A stretch of 64,000 nucleotides of DNA from the NCBI RefSeq assembly GCF_035083965.1, contig NC_089730.1, positions 19,228,742 through 19,292,741 of the forward strand. Reading direction: 5' to 3'. This stretch comes from Branchiostoma lanceolatum (lineage: Eukaryota; Chordata; Leptocardii; Amphioxiformes; Branchiostomatidae). This document shows, in pieces, positions 39,942 through 49,524 of this stretch. The position numbers and the translations under genes were made by a program. The notes under the pieces were generated by a model. It ran no database searches. It saw only the letters and a program-made list of their open reading frames with translations, and was not told the origin of the DNA. Each line of letters starts with the position of its first letter. Within the stretch, counting starts at the first letter, position 1.

Positions 39942-42125
39942 CTATGAAAAGAAGAAAATAATATGATAGTCTCGTCCTAGTCTCGTGTTCTCGCGACACT
40001 AGGATACTCCGTGATCAAGATGTACAGTAGACATCAAAAATTTGGAGGTGTGTATCTCGTTACCTTTTTAAGTTACTGATTGATGAATATCCTTGTAACT
40101 TGTATCACACGTGACTGATGAATCTTTTCAACGATATGATAGACATTGTATACACATATCTATCTATCTATCCATCTCGATTATTTGCATCAGGCCCAGG
40201 GTCCCTATCAAAAACAACAAAGACAATATACAGACATTTACATATAATACAAACATTGCATATCAAGTAGTGTGAAAACGGGCGGGTGGAAGGACCAGTC
40301 GACAATATATATTTATATATAAGTCGACAATAATAAGGCCAATACCGGCTGAATGAAAAGACCTCGGAATTGCGTAGCAGATGGTTTTTGCCGTTTTCAG
40401 ACGCAAACTTGCGGGTCACAAAGGAATGTGCCAGCTTACCATGCCACCTGGCGTCGTAGGTATCAGCCCGGCATTTCGCACTTATCTATTATAATACTCC
40501 TTGGCCGGGACATCAACATTTTAAAAGCGTCATGATATGCCACGTGAAGTCTCTACATCGCACTGGCACTGTGGGTGCCAGATATCTTAAATAGCAAGAA
40601 TCTTAAAACCCTTAAGCTGCCAGTCCCGGTTTCATCAGGGATACAGAAACATGCCCTGTGTGCCGGGCCCGGTTATAACCGGGATAGGGCATTCCCCAGA
40701 AGTAGACAGCTTTGCGTGCGTGTAGCGCGCGAAGCCCAGAAGTTAGGGGAGTTAGGGCCGCCGGCTGTTTCGCGGGTTTTGTGACGTATGATAATGTCAG
40801 GGGTCAAACATCTTTTATTTTTACTTGGCTGAAAATCCGGCCGAGTTCTCCTCACCATCAAGACCACCATTGAGCCCCTCCATCTCCTGCGGTCCTCCCA
40901 TCCCCGGATCCAGGGATGCACCCTCCTCCACTACATCCACAGCTTTCTTCAGCATATCAGCAGCATGTTGGAGCATCTCCAACTGCTCAGCGAAGTCCTC
41001 CCCTGTAGCACAAAATAATCATGTAGTATTAGATGCTACACAATGAATGGCTGCTTGTTACCATCATGAAAATGGTGGTATTGTTTTGTGTGTGTATGTG
41101 TGTGTGTGTTTGTGTGTGTGTGTTTGTTTGTTTGTTTGTGTGTGTGTGTGTGTTTTAACGTGTTTTTTTTGTGTGTGTTGACATGTATGCTTCCATAGCT
41201 GATTAACCGCGTCGATGTTTTAAAAAAAGTACCTTCGGCTGTTTCTTCTTTTTTGAAGGTCAGTGACCGCTGCCTGCACCTGCAACTCCGCCGCCTGAGG
41301 CTCTCTTTACATTATACTTTTGCCGTCAGCGCCACTGGCGTCAGCGCCACTGGCGACAGCGGGAACCCCGTGTGAAGACAATTCCCGTCGACGTAGTCCC
41401 GCTGTCAACAAATTTTCTCCCGTCAGCTTCGAAGCCGTCGCCCGTCAGCACAGCGGGAGTCCCCGTCAACTTCAAACTCCATCTAAAGAGAATACGTCGG
41501 GCTCGCGTCAGCGGGAGTCAGGGTTTCGGCGATTAGCATAAAGCACGCGTTGATTAGCATACTGTAAGTCTACTTAGATCCCCGGTATATATATAGAGAG
41601 AGAGATTCGCGGGATCCGCGGCGACTTTTGTGCCGTGCATTCATTTCCCCGCGGATATATTTATCGTACTTGTGCCCCCCTCCCCACATTTACGAGTGAT
41701 GAGCATGGAATATCTACACATAAACAAGGCTTTGCATTGTAGTTTAATACGGGCGGGGAGACGCCGCCTATCGTTGTACAATCATACAATTTTGTTTCTT
41801 GCTTTTGTTATGCTTACGCCCGATACTTTCTACAAGATGGCGAAATGCAAGCACCGCAGGTGTCTGTCAGATTTCCGGGCGGTGTGTCTAGAGACGTCGC
41901 GACAGCGGCCTCCCGACAGCGGGAAATTTCGCCGCTGACGCGAAAAACGTAATGTAAACTGCGCCTCAGGTTCGAACTCCGCCGCCTGAGATAACTCCGC
42001 CGCCTGAAGCTCACACGCCGCCGGAGATAACTCCGCCGCCTAAAGCTCACACGCCGCCTGCCGTAAGACTCTGCCAAGACGGCTAGTGCCAACATGACAG
42101 CGAGGAGCAATAAAGCAACCTTCAT
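39739..42125 (-). CDS. Candidate secreted acidic protein, 3 exons
   Basis: Proposed exons (- strand): 42125-42053, 41002-40856 and 39941 to 39739 (or a donor at 39792). Exon 1 gives a textbook signal peptide, MKVALLLLAVMLALAVLAES, then YGRR. Exons 2 and 3 are 147 and about 150 nt, both phase 1-1. Both have the same plan: aromatic start (EDFAEQL / DAFVATL), an amphipathic acidic helix and a G-rich end (GGLDG / GDPGG). This suggests exon duplication. The product is about 142 residues, strongly acidic and probably coiled coil. I do not know the family. The exon 1 donor (C|GTGTGA) is weak and set by phase, so the join is inferred. The exon 3 end is uncertain. Confidence 0.55.
40856..41002 (-). 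CDS. Secreted-protein exon 2
   Basis: Acceptor TGCTACAG|GG and donor GATG|GTGAGG, 147 nt, phase 1-1. Encodes EDFAEQLEMLQHAADMLKKA, VDVVEEGASL and a Gly/Met/Pro-rich end. Confidence 0.65.
41085..41182. repeat. (GT)n microsatellite
   Basis: Interrupted GT/TTTG run, intronic in the candidate secreted gene. Confidence 0.85.
41294..41970. mobile_element. Non-autonomous DNA transposon, GC-rich
   Basis: Terminal inverted repeats of about 38 bp: CCTGAGGCTCTCTTTACATT on the left against GTAAACTGCGCCTCAGG on the right, both continuing to GTCAGCG/CGCTGAC. The subterminal zone repeats CAGCGGGA and CCCGTC. It is 677 bp. It sits inside the exon 1-derived GCCGCC repeat of the secreted gene, with AACTCCGCCGCCTGAG on both sides. 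No transposase. Confidence 0.75.
41970..42062 (-). repeat. 36-bp repeat carrying the secreted-protein exon 1 donor
   Basis: On the - strand CGGCGGCGTGTGAGCTTTAG plus GCGGCGGAGTTATCTC occurs twice, followed by a partial third copy. The copies include the end of exon 1 and its putative GT donor. Further partial units flank the inserted transposon. Confidence 0.65.
42053..42125 (-). CDS. Secreted-protein exon 1 (signal peptide)
   Basis: 24 codons plus one base. Met-Lys followed by a 16-residue hydrophobic core with AES near the expected cleavage site, then Y-G-R-R. A phase 1 intron right after a signal peptide is common in secreted proteins. Confidence 0.6.
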
Positions 42126-42187
42126 GCTGTGAATAAAAGATCAGAAAGCGTTACTTTCAGCCGAAAGTGTTCTACTCAATTACTTAT

Positions 42188-44180
42188 GTCGAATACAGTC
42201 TTTGTGCTGAAGGGCGTGGCATGTCTAATTAGCGGCCGATCCTGGTCCTATGGCACGATGTGAAGCAAGTTACTGTCTGTTTGTTAATCAGTGCTCGGAC
42301 TGATATACATTTCTTCAAAAGGCGGATTAACTGTATGTGTAGATGCCTCTTACCAAAGAAGATGCGGTCAGTTAAGAAGTATAACTTCGTATGGGTCTCC
42401 TTCGGTTTAAAGTTAAACCTTATCAACATCTGGACTGTACTGCCGTAGATTGTGGACTACAATGTGGTTAGCTTTAGGGTAGCAATTATGTTAGTTATGT
42501 AAATCATGTTAGATAATGGTAACCAAGCATGCATCTAATCAAAGGTTGTCATGATTGTCACAAGATGCCTATAAATGTACATTTTGTGTGAATCCTATCA
42601 TGCTTTCGAAACCGTAAGAACTGCCTTGCACATCTTGATCATACAATGGTACATGGTTTGAATTAAATAAGACAATTCGCATGTTATCTTTACATTTCTA
42701 CGGAAAAGACAACAACCATATAGTTAACTTTGGGGCGGTTAGTTATCATTAAGATTCCGTCTTAACGTTAGTATGAAAAAGACGGGGCCAAGTTGTCCCA
42801 GGTGCCGAGTTGTCTCGAAAACAAGCCTTACCTTATCGATGCGACTGTCGGCCACGGAAGTATGAATATATGCGAGAACAGTTTTGGTCTGGAGATGACA
42901 CAAGTGTACTGTCTGTGCAGCAAGTCAGTACCAACTGGTTATCCAGAATTATCTATAAACCGGTCTAGCTACTCATTTCGAATACAATCTTTGTGCTGAT
43001 TGGCGTGGCATGTCTAATTAGCGGCCGATCCTGGTCCTATGGCACCATGTGAAGCAAGTTACTGTCTGTTTGTTAATCAGTGCTCGGACTGATATACATT
43101 TCTTCAAAAGGCGAATGAACTGTATACGTAGATGCCTCTTACCAAAGAAGATGCGGTCAGTTAAGAAGTATAACTTCGTATGGGTCTCCTTCGGTTTAAA
43201 GTTAAACTTTATCAACATCTGGACTGTACTGCCGTAGATTGTGGATTACAATGTGGTTAGCTTTAGGGTAGCAATTATGTTAGTTATGTAAATCATGTTA
43301 GATAATGGTAACTAAGCATGCAACTAATTAAAGGTTGTCATGATTGTCACAAGATGCCTGTAAATGTGCATTTTGTGTGAATCCTATCATGCTTTCGAAA
43401 CCGTAAGAACTGCCTTGCACATCTTGATCATACAATGGTACATGGTTTGAATTAAATAAGACAATTCGCATGTTATCTTTACATTTCTACGGAAAAGACA
43501 ACAACCATATAGATAACTTTGGGGCGGTTAGTTATCATTAAGATTCCGTCTTAACGTTAGTATGAAAAGGACGGGGCCAAGTTGTCCCAGGTGCCGAGTT
43601 GTCTCGAAAACAAGCCTTACCTTATCGATGCGACTGTCGGCCACGGAAGTATGAATATATGCGAGAACAGTTTTGGTCTGGAGATGACACAAGTGTACTG
43701 TCTGTGCAGCAAGTCAGTACCAACTGGTTATCCAGAATTATCTATAAACCGGTCTAGCTACTCATTTCGAATACAGTCTTTGTGCTGAAGGGCGTGGCAT
43801 GTCTAATTAGCGGCCGATCCTGGTCCTATGGCACCATGTGAAGCAAGTTACTGTCTGTTTGTTAATCAGTGCTCGGACTGATATACATTTCTTCAAAAGG
43901 CGAATGAACTGTATATGTAGATGCCTCTTACCAAAGAAGATGCGGTCAGTTAAGAAGTATAACTTCGTATGGGTCTCCTTCGGTTCAAAGTTAAACTTTA
44001 TCAACATCTGGACTGTACTGCCGTAGGTTGTGGACTACAATGTGGTTAGCTTTAGGGTAGCAATTATGTTAGTTATGTAAATCATGTTAGATAATGGTAA
44101 CCAAGCATGCATCTAATCAAAGGTTGTCATGATTGTCACAAGATGCCTGTAAATGTGCATTTTGTGTGAAACCTATCATG
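42188..44180. repeat. 789-bp tandem repeat, ~2.5 copies
   Basis: TCGAATAC(A)GTCTTTGTGCTG begins at 42188, 42977 and 43767, and the copies are about 97% alike by eye. The third copy is cut short at about 44180 and joined to the unit's own TCTATAAACC end. Matching small frames in each copy (for example 42229, 43018 and 43807) are explained by the duplication. Confidence 0.95.
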
Positions 44181-44557
44181 CCAATTATCTATAAACCAGT
44201 CAAGCTTCTTCTCTGTCATCCCTACCGGGCAGTGTCTGTCCAAAAAATGCAAATTGTCCAAAGTAGTCTACAGAAAAATGATTATATATATATCATAGTT
44301 AAGTCATTATGTTTGTCCTGCCGCTTGCTTGACGCGATGGAAGAAATCGGTTGTAATAAGTTAATATTTCGAAGCGTTAAGTTAAGTTTACCTTGTATTG
44401 TTATTTGATTATAGTTTGTGTCTGAGAAAATGGTAAAATCGTGACCCCCTGAAACGCTATTTCCTGAATTTTGAGGGGCAAATTTTGCTGATTAGACAGA
44501 ATGAGCAAATACAGGAGGGTTTTAGCTTGAGTTTTTGTAGGCCACGCCGTCCCGACA

Positions 44558-44770
44558 TACTGTAAATGCAGAAGGTTCCCTGTGGTTTAATGTTCGCGGT
44601 TTTTGCGGTGACCGTTTCACCGCGAACTTAAAACCAACGCAAACATTTCTTGTCCAATACTGTTGCAGTATGTGACTATAGTGCTGCCGCAAACTTAAAA
44701 CCACCGCAAACACTCCATTTTCGCCTTAGTGCGAAATAAAAACCACGCAAACTTAAATGCATTTACAGTA
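44558..44770. mobile_element. MITE with TACTGTAAATGCA ends
   Basis: TACTGTAAATGCA and TGCATTTACAGTA form the ends, with TA on both sides. The interior repeats CGCAAACTTAAAACCACC in both orientations. It is 213 bp. Confidence 0.8.
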
Positions 44771-44826
44771 GCCAGATTAGAATAGATCCCGAGCTGTACC
44801 TTTAGATCCTCTTGAAGATTAGGTTA

Positions 44827-45122
44827 CCCTGGGTTCCAGACTGTTTATCGGGCCTTTTAGCCGGTTCTCTTTAGCCGGTACCTTGCAGTCAGTTCTCTCG
44901 GTGGCACAGAGACCCCAGCCCGCCGAACCCTAATTAGCGCACCGGGGGAGTTCTAGCCGGGGAGTTGACCGGCCCTATCTACAGACTAGGAAAGGGGCGC
45001 GGTTATCACCCCCACGGGCTCAACTCCCCGGAGCGTTGATTAAGACCGGGCGGGCAGACTGTTCTCTGGCCACCGTAGGAAATCGGTAGCGACCCGATAC
45101 TAGTCTGGCGCCCAGGGAAAGA
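44827..45122. mobile_element. GC-rich inverted-repeat element
   Basis: The left end CCCTGGGTTCCAGACT is inverted in AGTCTGGCGCCCAGGG at the right. Inner short inverted blocks (AGCCGG/CCGGCT, GGGGAGTT/AACTCCCC) could give a cruciform or tRNA-like fold. I see no coding. Confidence 0.55.
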
Positions 45123-45239
45123 TTAGGTATTCAGGCTGACAGCTGGAGGTGGCTTCCTTGGAAGAGGTACGTGTGACGTACAAGGGCGTCGTTTGAAGAC
45201 TTTTATAGCACAAGACGCACAAACTCGGCAGTCTTGGGA

Positions 45240-45800
45240 GCCAATGCATGTGGTCTGACGTCATCACCTGCGTGTGGCAAATGTCGCCGATTTATCAAAT
45301 GTAGCGTTTTTCTCTGATGGCTTTAAGAGTCGCTACAGGTGGTATGACGTCACCACTTGTGTGTGGCAAATGAAGGCATGAAATTAAACACATTCTGGTA
45401 AACGGAAAACGGAATCAGAACAACGTAGTCGACTGGTCATCGAAATAGGTTATAAGAAATAGCAACTGTATCGCCTCATCCTTGTTTTAGTGCAGAAATC
45501 ATGGCAATGCATTAGAGTCGGGATCTCCCTACAGGTGGTATGACGTCATTACCTGTATGTGGCAAATTAGGAAAATGTCACCCCAGGCTCCTGATGAAAT
45601 GTAGCGTTTTAGCTGGGCTTTATCCCATATCGTTAAAGAACAAAACAACGGTAAGCTATTCAATAATGGCATGATATGTGACAACCTCTGCAGACGACTG
45701 GTCTTCGGAACAGGTTATAAGAAATAATTGTAAATGTATCGCCTTATTTTAGCCCATAATTGTTGATTACCTGTATGATTGATGTGGCAAATCCCCGACA
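45240..45800. repeat. Diverged repeats with TGACGTCA palindromes
   Basis: GGT(A/C)TGACGTCA..ACCTG.GTGTGGCAAAT recurs near 45250, 45340 and 45538, and a decayed form lies near 45765. GACTGGTC-TCG-A-AGGTTATAAGAAATA pairs recur at 45431 and 45696. Each good copy keeps a perfect CRE octamer. Confidence 0.55.
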
Positions 45801-45838
45801 TTATAACTGAGTGTCATGGGGATACGTTTTATTGCTTC

Positions 45839-46615
45839 AATAGACCGATCCCAAAGCCACACCCCCTGTTCGATTTCGAACACCTCCGTCAAAAACAGGG
45901 TTTGACGGACCAAACATGGCCGCCGCGGCTAGGTTGAAAATAGTGCCACTGACTTCGGTTTAGCTTTTGTGGCACTGAAACCCTTTCAGAGTGGGCCAAA
46001 TAAGAATGCTATGTCTTCTTTGTTGAAGGCTGTATCCACCGGGTAGAGTTGTTTAAGGAGGGGGTAGGTGTAGTTGCGGTGAGAGCGTAATGTTTTCGGT
46101 CAATGTTAAAGCGGTATGCGCCGCATAGCTTTCCCTTGTCGGTGGACATCAGCACCCAGTTTCTGACAAGCAGCCGATGCACGTGTAAAACAGGGTTCGT
46201 ATATCTGTGACAGGGTTCCCACTGTATTGACTGCATGCATAACAGCTGCATGGTATTTAGTGACTAAGAATTAAAATGCATCCTTTTACTTCCCTGTTCA
46301 CTTTCAAGTTAACCAGTTTCACACACCAGTAACTGAAGATACGAAACTCTGCGCTAGCGGACTTTGTAGTAGTCAGTATGTGGTACAAGCTTCCTCTCCT
46401 TGAGTACCCGATCTATTTTCTTTTTAAATTCGTTTTTGTTCTGAGCATGCATTCAACCAATACAGTGGAAAACCTGTCCCAGATATACGTACCCTGCTTT
46501 ACACGTGCCATTTCTGCCCCGCCAACGCTATTTTTGACGGAGGTGGGCTGAATAGAACAGGGGGTTCTATGGGTCTTCTATTCGTTCGATATGATTTCGA
46601 CAGGATCGGTCTATT
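45839..46615. mobile_element. DNA transposon remnant, AATAGACCGATCC ends
   Basis: AATAGACCGATCC at the left is inverted in GGATCGGTCTATT at the right. ACCCCCTGTTC and CACCTCCGTCAAAAA near the left are likewise inverted near the right. It is 777 bp with no intact coding. Confidence 0.75.
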
Positions 46616-46664
46616 CTTTCATTTGCCGTATTTTAAGTCTTTACTTCAATAAACAAGCATACAA

Positions 46665-46845
46665 GTGCGTGTAACAAAAATATCTGTTTGTTGATCGATC
46701 AATCGATTGATTTAACGCAGGTCCATCATAATTTCAGTATTTTTCAATGCACCAGTGAGTACATATAGAGTGCATGTAACAAAAACATCGATCTGCTGGT
46801 TGATTGATAGATTAATTGATTGATCGATAGATTTTCACGCCGGGC
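46665..46845. repeat. Two-copy repeat with GATC/GATT runs
   Basis: GTGTAACAAAAATATC and GCATGTAACAAAAACATC each precede runs of GATCGAT/GATTGAT and a GGTCCATCAT or GGGCCATCAT end. Confidence 0.5.
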
Positions 46846-46954
46846 CATCATGATTATCACTGTTATCGCCACACCTCTCTTCTGCCGTCACCACGGACCA
46901 CAGGCGGTAGGCAAAGGTATTGTCGTTGAATAGCTGCTGAAGTTCCGATCGTGA

Positions 46955-47145
46955 CGAAGTACTCGGCGCGGGGATCACCCGTGCCAAGCTTCCGAGCGAA
47001 ACCCGAAGCGGTGCCGAAGGCACGAGCGGGGGGTTCGGAGAGCCGAACAGGGTTCGGTGTTCGGCGGAGCCGAACAGTGTTCGGCGGTTTTCGGCAATGT
47101 TCGGCGAAGCCGAACTCTGTCTGGGCGAGCCCCGTGTTTCTTTGA
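46955..47145. repeat. GC-rich GTTCGGCG / GCCGAAC inverted low-complexity repeat
   Basis: Many short direct and inverted copies of GTTCGG and CCGAAC. Likely able to form hairpins. Overlapping frames here are composition-driven. Confidence 0.6.
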
Positions 47146-47594
47146 AAGTAAGAGGTAATTAGCAAAGGACGACGGGAGAAACCATACCCGCTAATGAGGG
47201 GGGGGGGGCATTTCCGGAGTGAGCGACGGGAGAAATTTCGGGTGTGAATGGATAGAACGGTAGCCAAGTCTAAGTTGTTATCCTGGACGCCAGACCCCCA
47301 AACTCTAAAATATCCACAGTGTCACTGTTGAGTAGATAGTTCAGTCAGAGCTTTCAGAGTTTGGCGGCTGGCATCCAAGCTAAACCTATCTATAATGTCA
47401 TATATAGCTGTCGATTCTCTTCTTACGAACTGAACTAGGAACTCATAGGAAGAGTTCTAATTGGAGTATTAGGTATCTAAAGTTCAATATTTTATAAAGT
47501 ATGTTAAGTTTAATGTAAAAGACAATTATGTGATTATGTTTATAGTTGATTTATCAAACTGTTTTCCGAACTGCCTAATCAATCGTGTGAACTC

Positions 47595-47930
47595 TGTCTC
47601 GCGGCTCGTCGTCGCGCTGCCTGTTGTCGCGACGCTCGCCCTGCTCACGACGCTCGCGCTGCCTGTTGTCGCGACGCTCGCGCTACCTGTTGTCGCGACG
47701 CTCGCGCTGCCTGCCTGTTGTCGCGACGCTCGCGCTGCCTGTTGACGCGACGCTCGCGCTGCCTGCCTGTTGTCGCGACGCTCGCGCTGCCTGCCTGTTG
47801 TCGCGACGCTCGCGCTGCCTGTTGTCGCGATGCTCGCGCTGCCTGCCAGTGTCGCGACGCTCGCGCCGCCTGTTGTCGCGACGCTCGCGCTGCCTGCCAG
47901 TGTCGCGACGCTCGCGCTGCCTGTTCGCTA
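47595..47930. repeat. 24/28-bp minisatellite, TGTCGCGACGCTCGCG
   Basis: About 13 units of GCTGCCTGTTGTCGCGACGC-TCGC, with some units extended by GCCT. Each holds the palindrome TCGCGA, so the array is a run of NruI-type sites and CpGs. Arg/Ala/Cys-rich frames in all phases come from the repeat. Confidence 0.92.
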
Positions 47931-48028
47931 CTCACACACCGATTGTACCATTGGGCTTTCGTACCGGACGGACCACGTCCCGCTGGCCTGGATGAGTGAT
48001 TGCTGGTGCGATGTATGTCTTTTAAAAT

Positions 48029-48377
48029 ACCTGCTATCAATATTGATAAAAGTAAAGCAGTCATCCTCAATTGAGGTGAAGCATGATGCTTTTTCAAGTA
48101 GCTAGTGGTAGTGCAATGTGGCGTCGCCACGACTCGCGTTTTTGACAGAGCACACCGGGTCACCCCTGCTCTTCTCGATAAGTGTGTTGGGTCCTTTTAC
48201 GTAGGGCCCTAGTTCTATCCTAGGGGTCGACTCCAGCTCGGACATGTTGTATTAAAGGGATTGCATTTGTCATTTCGGATGGTGACGTAAAGCCGGCGGC
48301 CCCGTGTATGAGAGAGCTTCAGGCATTAGCCTCAAACGTAAAGAACCCAACACAGTTATCAATATTGATAGCAGGAT
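48029..48377. mobile_element. Inverted pair of SINE-B pieces
   Basis: The ends CTGCTATCAATATTGAT and ATCAATATTGATAGCAG are inverted. Inside, GATAAGTGTGTTGGGTCC and GAACCCAACACAGTTATC are inverted, and both belong to SINE family B. Confidence 0.6.
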
Positions 48378-49255
48378 TTATTTCGTTGAAAAGCACGCAT
48401 AATCTTGTTTATATCAGACTGAACTAGCTGTCCTTGTTTTTTTCTTATGTAGATTATTGTTTACCATGTATATTTGTGACTATCTGATATTTTCTTGAAT
48501 AAAAAAGATATTGATGGATGAATCCGGGTCTGGAAGGTGTATTCTACTTATCTATTTATTTTTGTATTTACGGTATTTCTCGATGCACCCTTTTATCTGT
48601 TTCTGCCAGTGAGTAAAAAAAGACTAACTCGATAATTCAATATACTTCCATGTAATCAGCTGTCTACGACTCTTCGTACAATTTCTCCAAATACCTTTCA
48701 CACATTATATCTGTCAATTGTTTCATCACAATATGTAGCAGCTGTTCATCGATCAATAATGGAATAGATTAAGCAGTTGCTGCACGGAGAAGAAGAGTCA
48801 GCTTATATGATCGATGAGACCTGCTTTCAGTCGGATAGCAACAAAATAAACTAACTGAAGAAAGGGCAAGGAACCGGCCAGACGTTTGCACATATGTACT
48901 GAACAACGAAATGGGGAAAGAAGCATCTTTCCGTTAGTTTCCAGAATGTTTGGGAAAAAAAGAAGAAGAAAAGCAACAAGAGCATGTCAGAACACTCTAA
49001 TCATCTCCAGCATCGTCTGCTTGAAAGATCAGTTACCATGGTTACCCGCTATAAATACTGTTCAAGATGGCGCTCTATCCCAACGAAACTGACAAACATC
49101 TTATCTTTCAAGCATCTTATCAAGTGCCTTAGAAGCATCTTAGAAAACCCTTATACACATGTACCAAACTGGAGGCTCCATGGACACATTTGTCTCCATT
49201 CTTAGTTAAGAAATCAAGAAATTCTTCGAACATCTTTAGTTGCTCGTTATACCCC

Positions 49256-49524
49256 TCAACCACACGTTCCGATCTGCAGTTTGAGGACCCCTTTCTCGTG
49301 CAGTTTGTTCAGCAGGACAAACTCCTCGGTCAGGTCGTGGAAGGGGTTCATGTTGGTGAGCAAGTCGCGCTCTAGCGACTTGTCGTCGAACTGCATGTTC
49401 CAGATGACGGGCCTGTCGAAGTAGTGGAAGGGGCGCTCCTGTCCGTAGTAGGTGGGGAAGGGCCAGAAGCCGTACAGAGTCACCTCCTTGCACTTGGTCA
49501 TGGCTATAGCTGTCAGAAGCAGAC
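49256..49524 (-). CDS. ST8SIA exon 8 (terminal; motifs S, III, VS)
   Basis: Acceptor CCTCCAG|GT. LLLTAIAMTKCKEVTLYGFW completes motif S, FHYFD is motif III and HDLTEE is motif VS with its His and Glu. It ends LQIGTCG and TGA, with the family's C-terminal Cys. Confidence 0.95.

Noticed and set aside
42229..44026. Small ORFs conserved in three places
   Set aside because: They are conserved only because the 789-bp unit is duplicated. Substitutions fall equally in all codon positions by eye.
47624..48163. Arg/Ala/Ser-rich frames of 90-170 codons
   Set aside because: They are read through the TCGCGACGCTCGCG minisatellite in several phases and have no start context or splice support.
49033..49046. 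A second X-box (GTTACCATGGTTAC)
   Set aside because: The second half-site GGTTAC breaks the RGYAAC consensus.
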